Shown here piece after piece: positions 38,160 to 45,662 of a stretch of 64,000 nucleotides of DNA; position 1 is the stretch's first letter, and every line of letters begins with the position of its first letter. The DNA comes from Pyrococcus kukulkanii. GTDB lineage: Archaea > Methanobacteriota_B > Thermococci > Thermococcales > Thermococcaceae. The stretch covers positions 1,682,264 to 1,746,263 of the forward strand of contig NZ_CP010835.1 of NCBI RefSeq assembly GCF_001577775.1, in the 5' to 3' direction. Both the position numbers and the translations under genes were made by a program. The notes beneath the pieces were generated by a model. It did not search any database and was not told the origin of the DNA. It saw nothing but the letters and a program-made list of their open reading frames with translations.

Positions 38160-38531
38160 ATGGCCAAGCCAAGCTACGTAAAGTTTGAGGTTCCAAAGGA
38201 GCTCGCAGAGAAGGCCCTCCAGGCTGTAGAAATAGCAAGGGACACTGGAAAGATAAGGAAGGGAACCAACGAGACAACAAAGGCCGTTGAGAGAGGCCAG
38301 GCAAAGCTCGTTATAATTGCCGAGGATGTCGACCCAGAGGAGATCGTTGCACACCTCCCACCGCTCTGTGAGGAGAAGGAGATCCCCTACATCTATGTCC
38401 CAAGCAAGAAGGAGCTTGGTGCCGCAGCTGGAATTGAGGTTGCTGCGGCTAGCGTTGCTATAATCGAGCCTGGCAAGGCTAGGGAGCTTGTTGAGGAAAT
38501 CGCAATGAAGGTTAGGGAGCTCATGAAGTGA
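38160..38531 (+). CDS. rpl7ae: ribosomal protein L7Ae
   Basis: K-turn RNA-binding protein, part of the 50S subunit, box C/D and H/ACA sRNPs and RNase P. Nearly identical to the P. horikoshii protein as I recall it: [56 protein letters not shown] lies 5-8 nt before two consecutive ATGs (38157, 38160). First gene of L7Ae-S28e-L24e. It is needed for the C/D sRNAs found elsewhere in this window. Confidence 0.98.
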   Translation: MAKPSYVKFEVPKELAEKALQAVEIARDTGKIRKGTNETTKAVERGQAKLVIIAEDVDPEEIVAHLPPLCEEKEIPYIYVPSKKELGAAAGIEVAAASVAIIEPGKARELVEEIAMKVRELMK

Positions 38532-38579
38532 GCTCCCCTTCCTTTCCCCTTTCACGATCATCTTTGGGGGTGAGAGAGA

Positions 38580-38795
38580 ATGGCGGAGGATGAGGGGTAT
38601 CCAGCTGAAGTGATCGAAATCATAGGGAGAACGGGAACAACTGGCGACGTAACTCAGGTAAAGGTTAGAATCCTTGAAGGTAGGGATAAAGGTAGGGTAA
38701 TTAGGAGGAACGTTAGAGGCCCCGTTAGGGTCGGCGACATACTGATCCTTAGAGAGACAGAGAGAGAGGCTAGGGAGATCAAGAGCAGGAGGTGA
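38580..38795 (+). CDS. rps28e: ribosomal protein S28e
   Basis: 71 aa small-subunit protein with an OB fold ([50 protein letters not shown]), ending in the [10 protein letters not shown] tail. Ribosome site GGGGGTGAG. Second gene of the ribosomal operon, 48 bp after L7Ae. Confidence 0.98.
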
Positions 38796-38800
38796 ATTGA

Positions 38801-39004
38801 ATGGCAAGGTGGAACATCTGCTCCTACTGTGGAAAGCCTTTCGAGCCTGGAACTGGAAAGATGTTCGTCAGGAACGATGGAAGGGTGTTCTTCTTCTGCT
38901 CAAGAAAGTGTGAGAGGTACTTCTTCATGGGCAGGAACCCCAGGAAGCTCAAGTGGACCAAGGCTTACCAAGAAGCCAAGCTTCAGAGGGCCAAGAAGAA
39001 GTGA
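38801..39004 (+). CDS. rpl24e: ribosomal protein L24e
   Basis: 67 aa large-subunit zinc protein: [16 protein letters not shown] ... [11 protein letters not shown] (C-x2-C...C-x3-C), with [21 protein letters not shown] precedes the ATG, 5 bp after S28e. In Thermococcales the next gene is, as I recall, usually ndk; here a different AT-rich cassette follows. Confidence 0.98.
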   Translation: MARWNICSYCGKPFEPGTGKMFVRNDGRVFFFCSRKCERYFFMGRNPRKLKWTKAYQEAKLQRAKKK

Positions 39005-39074
39005 TTATTATTCCCCCCTGTTCTTACAACTTAATATTGTATCAATTTTAAATTTCACTATTCTTGTAAAAATC

Positions 39075-39097
39075 GTAAACTTAATATAATAGTTTAC
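39075..39097 (+). promoter_or_regulatory. TATA box enclosed by perfect inverted repeat
   Basis: GTAAACT (39075-39081), nine AT bases containing TAATATAAT (39082-39090), then AGTTTAC (39091-39097). The symmetry centres on the TATA of the five-gene cassette, so a bound repressor would block TBP. Predicted transcript start is ~39112, 20 bp before the first start codon. Confidence 0.6.
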
Positions 39098-39132
39098 TGA
39101 AATTAGTAATGATGGCCTTATGGGGGAGGCAA

Positions 39133-39537
39133 ATGAGGAAATTAAGTATTTTTATAGCCCTAGTTTTAGTAACCTCAATAGTAACAAGTGTTGTATTTGC
39201 AACTTCTGAGCTATCTCTTCAAGAAAACACTAAGAAGAATGATTTCCAAGTTCAGGAAATTCCTAGGGATCCCGTAGTAACTGACACAGACAAAATTGGC
39301 GGAGATTTTGATCCTTGGCTTGACTCAGCTTATGCCTATATTAGCGGAAAGGCCAGTCAGTCTAATCCCCCATGGTTATATAACATTGAGAAGTGGGCAA
39401 TAGCGTACCCTAATTGCTACCTTGTTCATACAACTGGTACTCCTGGGACTACTGCCTATTTTATGGCCTATATCCAGGCAGAAACAACATGCGGTGAGTT
39501 ATATGCGGAAATTCACTGGATTGAAGCTAGGAATTGA
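39133..39537 (+). CDS. small secreted protein of unknown function
   Basis: 134 aa. Signal peptide MRKLSIFIALVLVTSIVTSVVFA with probable cleavage after VFA. The mature part starts with a charged Gln/Asn-rich linker, then an aromatic core (DPWLDSAYAYISG, PPWLYNIEKWAIAYPNCYLVH, TAYFMAYIQAETTCGEL). Its only two cysteines (Cys95, Cys120) could form a disulfide outside the cell. ATG 39133 follows GGGGGAGG by 4 nt. First gene of an ABC-transporter cassette, so it may be an exported peptide or a ligand-binding part. No family recognised. Confidence 0.8.
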   Translation: MRKLSIFIALVLVTSIVTSVVFATSELSLQENTKKNDFQVQEIPRDPVVTDTDKIGGDFDPWLDSAYAYISGKASQSNPPWLYNIEKWAIAYPNCYLVHTTGTPGTTAYFMAYIQAETTCGELYAEIHWIEARN

Positions 39538-40588
39538 GCTTTTATTATTTATCTTCCTTATTTTTAATAACTTTAATAACTTTGCTGAAGCTTCTAACTT
39601 ATTTTGGATTAAAGAGGGAGTTTACTTTAAGTATACTGCAAGAGGAGAACATGCTGTAACCATAGGCCTAGAGAATGGGACAATTTATGTTGGTAAATAT
39701 GGAGTTCTCCTATGGAGGATAACCAACATGTCTAATGGATACATAACGGTTAATGTGTCTCTAGAGGTATACAATATTACAGTGGTTTCTCAGAGAATTT
39801 TAGATCCAGACGAAGGCTATAAAAAAGCTATGAAGATTATAGAAGAGCTTAACCTTACCATTAACAGCGATTCTTGCAAATATATTCAGAATACGGAGGA
39901 AGACTTCAAAATATGCAAGACTAAAGAAGCTATTTCTATTGAAACCATAGGAAAGGATTATAGATATGGACTGTACGTGAAAGATAAAAAGGAAGCTGTG
40001 GAAGGTTTTATCTCTTTTTTGCCAAGTATTAATAGGTCAGCAATAGTTAGAATTTCACTTTCTGACAATAGTGTGATATTTAATGGGAAAAAACTTGGAA
40101 TGAATACGTTGTTTATCACAGATCTAAGGATAAAAGGAAAGACAATAATGGACGGATGGTATATAAATAGAGTTGAGATTTTAAATGCTACAATTCATAC
40201 GCGTTTTAGGGATTTTCGTCCCCCTGTGCTCCTTGTTTGGACTAATTTTTATAAGAATTCATCTAATCTTGCATTTTACGACCCTGCTTCGGGAATATTA
40301 ATTGAGGGATATACCCCAGTTTCTCCGATCTGGCTCGCATTTGGTTTTAAATATGTTTTATTCTCGGACAGGGAGCACTTTAAGAAAGCACGTGACCCAA
40401 TCACTCAGAGTAAGGACATTTATGGTTTTGGAATGGTCTTAGAGGACACAAATGCATTTCATTTTGAAAAAGAGGAACTCAAAAATATTAGTATCCCTCG
40501 AGATGCCATCTTAATATTCTTGTTTTCTGTACTAGTTTCCTTGGTGGTGGCTTATGAAATGGCTAAAGGTTCTCACCTGGGAGAGTAG
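39503..40588 (+). CDS. anchored extracytoplasmic protein of the cassette
   Basis: 361 aa. N-terminal hydrophobic segment (IELLLFIFLIFNNFNNF), a ~300-residue beta-rich exterior domain with nine N-x-S/T sequons (e.g. ENGT, NMSN, VNVS, YNIT, LNLT, INRS, LNAT, KNSS, KNIS), and a C-terminal helix (AILIFLFSVLVSLVVAYEMA). It is thus probably exposed at the cell surface and glycosylated. ATG 39503 has GGTGAG 4 nt upstream and lies inside the end of the secreted-protein gene. Two Cys (SDSCKY, KICKT) are close in sequence. Family unknown. Confidence 0.78.
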   Translation: MRKFTGLKLGIELLLFIFLIFNNFNNFAEASNLFWIKEGVYFKYTARGEHAVTIGLENGTIYVGKYGVLLWRITNMSNGYITVNVSLEVYNITVVSQRILDPDEGYKKAMKIIEELNLTINSDSCKYIQNTEEDFKICKTKEAISIETIGKDYRYGLYVKDKKEAVEGFISFLPSINRSAIVRISLSDNSVIFNGKKLGMNTLFITDLRIKGKTIMDGWYINRVEILNATIHTRFRDFRPPVLLVWTNFYKNSSNLAFYDPASGILIEGYTPVSPIWLAFGFKYVLFSDREHFKKARDPITQSKDIYGFGMVLEDTNAFHFEKEELKNISIPRDAILIFLFSVLVSLVVAYEMAKGSHLGE

Positions 40589-41261
40589 TGATCCCCTGAG
40601 AGGATATGTCTTAGTTTTAACAATAGGAATAGTTGCTATATTCTTAAAAATTAGCTTGATAAAAGGGGTATCTTTTATCCTAATGTCTAAACCAAAAGTT
40701 CTTCTCCAGTATTCAATCTTTACGATGTTCTCATTCAAGGCTTATATAGCCTGTAGCCTTGGAATATCCTTTTTGGTTTCACTAGCAATAAGAGGGGAAA
40801 GAGATGAAGGCGGTGTCTATTTCACATATTCCCTTCCTTACAACCCAAGATTGATATTTCTAGCTAAGATAGCATCAGCTTATATTTTATCTCTCACAAC
40901 TTTAACAGTTGTCCATGCCCTATTGTTCTTTTCTCATTTCTCTTCTGAGCCGAGAATTGCATCGATAACTGTGCTCAGATCTTTACCTACTTTGGTTATA
41001 TTTTATGCCATAGTTCTTTTGTATATTGTTGCATTGTCTAGTATTTCTGCATCTTTGCTACCAAACGCTTCAACTGCTGGAATACTGTCATTCTTTCTAA
41101 TATTTGGAATTTCTGACAATATAAGGGAGTTTAATCCCGTGCTGACCCTTCATGATGTCTTTATTAAAAGCAATTATCGTGCTCTACTTCCTTACTTCCT
41201 GGTTTCGATAGTTCTAATTCCCTTATCAATTGAAATAATGTCAAGGAGGGATATAAGATGA
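40554..41261 (+). CDS. ABC-2-type permease of the cassette
   Basis: 235 aa integral membrane protein with about six helices (YVLVLTIGIVAIFLKISLI, AYIACSLGISFLVSLAI, IASAYILSLTTLTVVHALLFF, LVIFYAIVLLYIVALSSISA, AGILSFFLIFGI, LLPYFLVSIVLIPLSIEI). The cytoplasmic loop RGERDEGGVYFTYSLPYNPRLIFLAKI is the typical ABC-2/NosY coupling region. GGTGGTGG before ATG 40554, inside the upstream gene. It pairs with the ATPase at the end of the cassette. Confidence 0.85.
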   Translation: MKWLKVLTWESSDPLRGYVLVLTIGIVAIFLKISLIKGVSFILMSKPKVLLQYSIFTMFSFKAYIACSLGISFLVSLAIRGERDEGGVYFTYSLPYNPRLIFLAKIASAYILSLTTLTVVHALLFFSHFSSEPRIASITVLRSLPTLVIFYAIVLLYIVALSSISASLLPNASTAGILSFFLIFGISDNIREFNPVLTLHDVFIKSNYRALLPYFLVSIVLIPLSIEIMSRRDIR

Positions 41262-41695
41262 AGCTCTGGAAACTTTTTCTTGTAATAATCATTGTAACGA
41301 TGTTCGAGTCCTTTATACTCCAACTTACAGTTAGAGAAAATGATATTGCTTATCCTTTACTTCCCCTAGGATCAATGGAGATCACAGGATTTTATTCTCC
41401 CACATCATCTCTAGTTGATATAACTTTTTCAGGTCAAGGAGATGGGAATTACACTATAATTGACTTAGACAACTTGAGAGTTATACAGAAAGGAAGGTTG
41501 GAAAATAAAGTAGTGAGGATTGCCCTTCAACACCCAGGATATTATGGCATCATAGTAAATGGATCGTATTCTGGAAGTGCAACAATGAAAGTTATTGATG
41601 TTGGGTTTCCTGAAGATAATTGGAGATTTCATCTATTATTCCTTTCCTTGTGTATAGTAGTTTTCTCAATAGGTGTTTGGAGGGAAAAAGCATGA
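41258..41695 (+). CDS. small two-helix membrane protein of the cassette
   Basis: 145 aa. N-terminal helix (LFLVIIIVTMFESFILQL), an exterior beta-sandwich-like domain of ~85 residues (SSLVDITFSGQGDGNYTIIDLDN...HPGYYGIIVNGSYSGSATMKVIDVG), and a C-terminal helix (FHLLFLSLCIVVFSIGVW). Both ends are cytoplasmic. ATGA overlaps at both ends link it to the permease and the ATPase. No family recognised; it may be a substrate-capture or regulatory subunit. Confidence 0.75.
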   Translation: MKLWKLFLVIIIVTMFESFILQLTVRENDIAYPLLPLGSMEITGFYSPTSSLVDITFSGQGDGNYTIIDLDNLRVIQKGRLENKVVRIALQHPGYYGIIVNGSYSGSATMKVIDVGFPEDNWRFHLLFLSLCIVVFSIGVWREKA

Positions 41696-42360
41696 TAGGA
41701 TATTTTGACAAAGTAGATAAGAGGATAGGAAAAGTTGATATCCTGAGAGGAATTTCTTTTAAAATCGGAGAAGGAGTTACGTTGATAGTCGGACCCAATG
41801 GAAGTGGAAAATCAACTCTAATAAAATTGCTAGTTGGATTCTGGAGGCCCACTAAAGGGAAAGTAAAGTTACTTGGAGAAAATCCCTGGAACAATTATAA
41901 ATTGCGACAGAAAGTAGGAATTAGTATTGATCCTCCATCTTTGCCAAAGTATAGGAGAGGGATAGATGTTGTTAAGATTATGGCAGATATAAAGGATGTA
42001 AAAATTGACAACCATTTAGTGAAAAGGCTATTTCCCAATATGGATGCCCTCAATAGAATGATCATTGAGTACTCGGCTGGAATGAGAAAGCGCCTTAGCA
42101 TTCTTTTAGCGTTACTTGGTGAAAATAAAGTATTGGTTTTGGATGAACCTTTTTCGGGTATTGATGTATCTGGTATTTCTGAAGTATCGAAGATTATTAA
42201 GGAAGAAGCTGAGAAGGGAACGAATATAGTAGTTGTCTCACATATGTGGAAGCCCTTGTATGACACGGTTGACAGAGTTGTAGTTTTGGTAGGTGGTGAA
42301 ATTGGATTTATAGGTGATAAGGATGAAGGAATAAAGTTTCTTAATAAGTGGGGTTTTTAA
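41692..42360 (+). CDS. ABC transporter ATP-binding protein of the cassette
   Basis: 222 aa. Walker A GPNGSGKSTL, Q-loop region VGISIDPPSLPKYRRG, degenerate signature EYSAGMRKRLSILLAL, Walker B VLVLDEPFSGID, H-loop VVSHMW. ATG 41692 follows GGAGGG and overlaps the upstream TGA (ATGA). It is closest in layout to ATPases of BcrA/NatA/NosF-type exporters. Last gene of the cassette. Confidence 0.92.
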   Translation: MIGYFDKVDKRIGKVDILRGISFKIGEGVTLIVGPNGSGKSTLIKLLVGFWRPTKGKVKLLGENPWNNYKLRQKVGISIDPPSLPKYRRGIDVVKIMADIKDVKIDNHLVKRLFPNMDALNRMIIEYSAGMRKRLSILLALLGENKVLVLDEPFSGIDVSGISEVSKIIKEEAEKGTNIVVVSHMWKPLYDTVDRVVVLVGGEIGFIGDKDEGIKFLNKWGF

Positions 42361-42401
42361 AAGCTAAAACTTTAATAAAACGTGCAGTCCTATAAGTTCT
42401 C

Positions 42402-43232
42402 ATGAACGTGCATGCTATTGTGGCAGTGATCTTCTGGTCTACCGTAGCTTCGGCATTTAAGCTTACCCTTTCGAGGCTGGATCCCGTAAGTATGCTCTTT
42501 TATGCCTCCCTGACGTCGACGATAATATTCCTGGGGGCAAATCTTAGAGAGGGTAGGAAGTTTTCTGTAAAGAAAAACCTCCACTCAGCGTTTTTGGGGT
42601 TCATAAACCCCTTCCTGTACTACTTAGTCCTGTTCAATGCATACTCCTTCCTCCCAGCTCAGGAAGCACAGGCATTAAACTACACATGGCCCATAATACT
42701 CGTGGTGTTCTCTTCAGCGTTCTTGGGCCAGCCTTTGACTATTAAAGAGTTCTTTGGCGTTATCGTTGGATTCCTTGGAGCATTGGTTATTGGAACGCAC
42801 GGTAACCTCTCATCCTTAAGCTTTGCAAATCCCCTTGGTGATGCCCTTGCCCTAAGCAGTGCATTGGTGTGGGCCATGTACTGGATCTTCAACCTTAGAG
42901 ACCCCAGGAAGGCTGAGGAGAAGATGTTCTGGAATTTCTTCTTTGGCTCCCTCTATATACTTGGGCTTGGACTCGTAAGGGGTATAAAGTTCGATCCCCT
43001 TGGGGTTCTTGGGGCAGTTTACATTGGAACGTTTGAGATGGGTCTTACCTTCCTTCTGTGGCTTAAGGCGTTGGAGGGGGAAGAGGCTGGAAAAGTTGCA
43101 TCCCTCGTTTACCTCACTCCCGTGCTTTCCCTGGTGTTCATATCAATTGTAGTTGGGGAGAAAATCTTAAAATCAACGCTCCTTGGACTTGCCTTAATTC
43201 TCCTGGGAATAATGCTTTCGAGAAGGGAATAA
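42402..43232 (+). CDS. EamA/DMT-family membrane transporter
   Basis: 276 aa, about ten hydrophobic helices arranged as two EamA repeats (VHAIVAVIFWSTVASAFKLTLSRLDPVSMLFY... and ALALSSALVWAMYWIFNL...LGLALILLGIMLS). Family members export metabolites or amino acids; substrate unknown. There is no ribosome site, and a TATA-like ACTTTAATAAAAC ends ~25 bp before the ATG, suggesting a leaderless mRNA. Confidence 0.9.
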   Translation: MNVHAIVAVIFWSTVASAFKLTLSRLDPVSMLFYASLTSTIIFLGANLREGRKFSVKKNLHSAFLGFINPFLYYLVLFNAYSFLPAQEAQALNYTWPIILVVFSSAFLGQPLTIKEFFGVIVGFLGALVIGTHGNLSSLSFANPLGDALALSSALVWAMYWIFNLRDPRKAEEKMFWNFFFGSLYILGLGLVRGIKFDPLGVLGAVYIGTFEMGLTFLLWLKALEGEEAGKVASLVYLTPVLSLVFISIVVGEKILKSTLLGLALILLGIMLSRRE

Positions 43233-43235
43233 TTC

Positions 43236-43313
43236 TGGTGGGCCCGCGGGGATTTGAACCCCGGACCACGCGGTTATGAGCCGCGCGCTCTGACCAGGCT
43301 GAGCTACGGGCCC
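43236..43313 (-). tRNA. tRNA-Ile2 (anticodon CAT, expected agmatidine)
   Basis: Acceptor GGGCCC pairs with GGGCCC; anticodon loop CTCATAA; T loop TTCAAAT; CCA encoded at 43236-43238. CAT could mean Met, but the other CAT tRNA in this window (53.6 kb) has the intron of elongator tRNA-Met, and the GGGCCC...TAGCTCAG frame is that of archaeal tRNA-Ile. So this is most likely the AUA-reading tRNA-Ile2, whose C34 becomes agmatidine by TiaS. Confidence 0.85.
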
Positions 43314-43321
43314 TTTCCTTT

Positions 43322-43397
43322 TGGCGCCGCCGCCCGGATTCGAACCGGGGACCGCCGGATTAACAGTCCGGCGCTCCACCAGCTAAGCTACGGCGGC
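43322..43397 (-). tRNA. tRNA-Asn (anticodon GTT)
   Basis: Acceptor GCCGCCG/CGGCGGC, anticodon loop CTGTTAA, T loop TTCGAAT, CCA encoded at 43322-43324. Transcribed leftward ahead of tRNA-Ile2 from a TATA box (TTTATAAAG on + strand, ~43422-43430). Confidence 0.97.
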
Positions 43398-43515
43398 GCG
43401 TCCAAAAAATAACCACTGAAATGACTTTATAAATATTACGGTTCCTGGGCTGAGAAATCTTTATAATCTTCCGTTTCGTAACTAAAATTTGGAAGAGCTT
43501 TTGGAGGTGAGCAAA

Positions 43516-43749
43516 ATGACAGAGATTAGATATTACAAGATAGGAGAAGACAGGTTCAAGATAAGTGAAGACGAAGTTGCAAGGAGGGAACTTAGAGTGG
43601 CCAAAGTTAGCGATGACGTTATACAGATCCAAGAAGAAGTCCACGGAATAATTGCCCTCGTTGGAGCTACTAGCAGTGTCAATATAAAGAAAGAAGAGTT
43701 CAAGGAGTTAGTAAAGCTTGTGAGGGAGGAGTTTGGTTGGGACGTTTAA
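43516..43749 (+). CDS. small conserved hypothetical protein
   Basis: 77 aa (MTEIRYYKIGEDRFKISEDEVAR...). Acidic, beta then alpha, no Cys, no membrane segment. ATG 43516 is supported by GGAGGTGAG 6 nt upstream and by TATA-like CTTTATAATC (43458-43467). I do not recognise the family. Confidence 0.82.
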   Translation: MTEIRYYKIGEDRFKISEDEVARRELRVAKVSDDVIQIQEEVHGIIALVGATSSVNIKKEEFKELVKLVREEFGWDV

Positions 43750-43779
43750 CTTTTTAAACTCCCTCTTCTTTGAGTTTTT

Positions 43780-43836
43780 GGCAATGATGATTGATGGGCG
43801 AACTGAGTGGTGATGATGGTAGGTGATCTCTGAGCT
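43780..43836 (+). ncRNA. box C/D sRNA (first of tandem pair)
   Basis: C box ATGATGA (43784-43790), guide of 12 nt, D' CTGA (43803-43806), C' GTGATGA (43810-43816), guide of 13 nt, D CTGA (43830-43833). A TATA box TTTTTAAAC (43751-43760) is ~25 bp upstream of the predicted 5' end. It would guide 2'-O-methylation of RNA with L7Ae, Nop5 and fibrillarin. The D' guide (TTGATGGGCGAA) can pair with the 23S sequence TTCGCCCATTAA next to the A loop as remembered, with one G-U pair. Confidence 0.85.
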
Positions 43837-43849
43837 TTTTAGGGAACAC

Positions 43850-43908
43850 CGCGGGATGAGGAGTTCAGCCTAGGCTGATGCATGATGAAGGAGTGACGGA
43901 CTGACCGC
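43850..43908 (+). ncRNA. box C/D sRNA (second of tandem pair)
   Basis: C-like box GGGATGA (43853-43859, one deviation), 15-nt guide, D' CTGA (43875-43878), C' ATGATGA (43882-43888), 12-nt guide, D CTGA (43901-43904). Only ~17 bp separate it from the D box of the first sRNA, too little for a separate promoter, so the two are probably one dicistronic transcript. Targets not assigned. Confidence 0.7.
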
Positions 43909-44004
43909 AGGAATTAGATTAGGCTAACAAAAAGAAATCCTAATAACTCCCTTTTCTAAAATTTTGTTGCTCAGGAAATTTTGTGCATATGCTAAGGTGA
44001 TAAA

Positions 44005-44865
44005 ATGAGGGAAGAGTACAAGCCTATAGTGGTCAGCATAGTTGGGAACACAGTACTGGGAGTTGTTAAGATAATCATAGGCTTTCTTTATTCAAGCATA
44101 GCCCTAATTTCTGATGGCATTCATTCGTTTAGCGACACCCTTACGAGCATTATTGGACTTATTGGGGTAAAAATATCGAAAAAGCCCCCAGACAGCTCTC
44201 ATCCGTTTGGCCACTCAAGGTTTGAACCCTTATTTGCATTCTTCATGGGTGAGCTCCTGCTTATAGTGGCTTACGAGATAGCTAAGGATTCCTTGGAAAG
44301 GATCATCCTTGGAACGAGAATTAAAGTAACTCCCTTAATGGTTGGCGTTGCAGTTCTCTCAATTCTCGTGAAGGAGGGCATGAGTAGATACACCCTAGCT
44401 GTAGGAAAGAAAATGAACAATCAAATATTGATAGCTGACGCCTATCATCATCGTAGTGACGTCCTGAGTACTATAGCCGTTCTCTTTGGATTCGGTCTTG
44501 AGAAGGTCGGAATGAGCTCTGGAGATGCCCTCGCAGGATTCGTAGTTGCCCTTTTCATAGGGAAAGTCGCAGTTGAGGTAATCTTAGAGAACGTCCACTA
44601 TTTAACGGGTAGGGCCCCTTCATACGAAGTTTACAGAAGGATAGAGGATATTGCCAAGAGTGTTCCTGGGGTTCTTGGGGTTCACGATCTGAGGGCCCAC
44701 TACGTTGGAAATAGGTTACATGTTGAGCTACACATAGAAGTTCCTCCAGAGATGACCCTTAAAGAGGCCCACGATATAAGTGAGGAGGTTAAGAAGAAAA
44801 TAGAGGAGCTACCGGAGGTGGAGGTTGCCTTTGTTCATGTGGACATAAAAGGTGTTACTTCATGA
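44005..44865 (+). CDS. cation diffusion facilitator (metal efflux) protein
   Basis: 286 aa. About six membrane helices with metal site A (LISDGIHSFSDTL; HHRSDVLS) and a cytoplasmic C-terminal ferredoxin-like domain (GVLGVHDLRAHYVGNRLHVELHIEVPPEMTLKEAHDISEEV). DxxxD/HxxxD arrangement is typical of Zn, Fe or Mn exporters. AAGGTGATAAA precedes the ATG. The 3' end overlaps the convergent lipoate-ligase gene by 11 bp. Confidence 0.94.
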   Translation: MREEYKPIVVSIVGNTVLGVVKIIIGFLYSSIALISDGIHSFSDTLTSIIGLIGVKISKKPPDSSHPFGHSRFEPLFAFFMGELLLIVAYEIAKDSLERIILGTRIKVTPLMVGVAVLSILVKEGMSRYTLAVGKKMNNQILIADAYHHRSDVLSTIAVLFGFGLEKVGMSSGDALAGFVVALFIGKVAVEVILENVHYLTGRAPSYEVYRRIEDIAKSVPGVLGVHDLRAHYVGNRLHVELHIEVPPEMTLKEAHDISEEVKKKIEELPEVEVAFVHVDIKGVTS

Positions 44866-45604
44866 GGTTCCACTTCTCATTCCCATATCTCTCCTCGATC
44901 AGCTTTTCTGCAAGCTCCAGCTCATAGTCCGTCAGCTCCCCAGGTTCCAATGGAAATGCCCTGAAAAAGCTGTTCTTCAGAAGCTCATAAGCTTCTTCTC
45001 TCGATAACTTTATTCCTTCTCTCTCCACGGTGGTTACCCTCTCGTAGATACTCTTCACTCCCTTATCCTTCAGCTTTTCCTTGGAAACCTTCAGTACTGA
45101 AGCTAAAACCTCAAGTCTCGTCGAGTACATGAAAGTTCCATGTTGTAAAATAACACCCTTTCTCCTAGTTTGGGCTGATCCACTAATTTTCTTTCCGTTA
45201 ACGACGATATCATTAAGCCCAGAAAATTCTGCGTTCAACCCTAGATCCTTAAGGGCATCGACTAGGGGACCCGCTAAGAACCTGTAGCTCTCTTGAATGT
45301 TCTTAAGAGCAGGGTGGTAGTCCTCCCCTATAATCACAGAATAAGTTATCTCACCGTATTCGTCGTGGAAAACACTTCCTCCTCCAGTTATCCTTCTCAC
45401 GACTGGAATGCCTAACTCTCTAGCTTTCTCTAGATTAACATCGTGCTTCACGCTCTGGAATCTCCCTATGGTCACGGAACTAGGCTTGAAAACGTAAAGC
45501 CTTACGGTGTCTGGAACTCTGCCTTCAATCCTTGCCCTCATTATTGCCTCATCTATAGCCATCTGAACTTCAGGCCTTGCAACGATGAGTGGAATGAACC
45601 TCAT
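44855..45604 (-). CDS. lplA: lipoate-protein ligase A family protein
   Basis: 249 aa of the BPL/LplA/LipB superfamily: VQMAIDEAIMRAR, VTIGRFQSVKHDVNLEKARELGIPVVRRITGGGSVFHDEYGEITYSVI (lipoyl-AMP binding RRITGGG), and the lysine block DIVVNGKKISGSAQTRR. ATG 45604 (or 45607) lies just after GGTGGTG. A longer in-frame extension to 45757 would run across a promoter and an sRNA and is rejected. It probably attaches lipoate or octanoate; the separate LplB-like accessory domain is not in the window. Confidence 0.92.
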   Translation of the reverse strand: MRFIPLIVARPEVQMAIDEAIMRARIEGRVPDTVRLYVFKPSSVTIGRFQSVKHDVNLEKARELGIPVVRRITGGGSVFHDEYGEITYSVIIGEDYHPALKNIQESYRFLAGPLVDALKDLGLNAEFSGLNDIVVNGKKISGSAQTRRKGVILQHGTFMYSTRLEVLASVLKVSKEKLKDKGVKSIYERVTTVEREGIKLSREEAYELLKNSFFRAFPLEPGELTDYELELAEKLIEERYGNEKWNLMK

Positions 45605-45662
45605 CATAAACACCACCTCAGCTTGGGAAAACCGCTTAAATACTTTCACGAGGTAGCCTTGG

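Noticed and set aside
38038-38304. N-terminal extension of the rhomboid frame
   Set aside because: Low-complexity Pro/Ser sequence antisense to L7Ae; a TATA and ribosome site place the start at 38037.
39109-39132. Earlier ATG for the secreted protein (MMALWGRQ...)
   Set aside because: It precedes or overlaps the ribosome site GGGGGAGG, and signal-peptide logic favours ATG 39133.
39422-39502. Earlier start for the anchored cassette protein
   Set aside because: No ribosome site; the sequence overlaps the secreted-protein gene, and GGTGAG marks ATG 39503.
43236-43397. Integration site of a mobile element at the tRNA pair or other tRNAs
   Set aside because: No integrase fragment or duplicated tRNA 3' end was seen beside any of the five tRNA genes.
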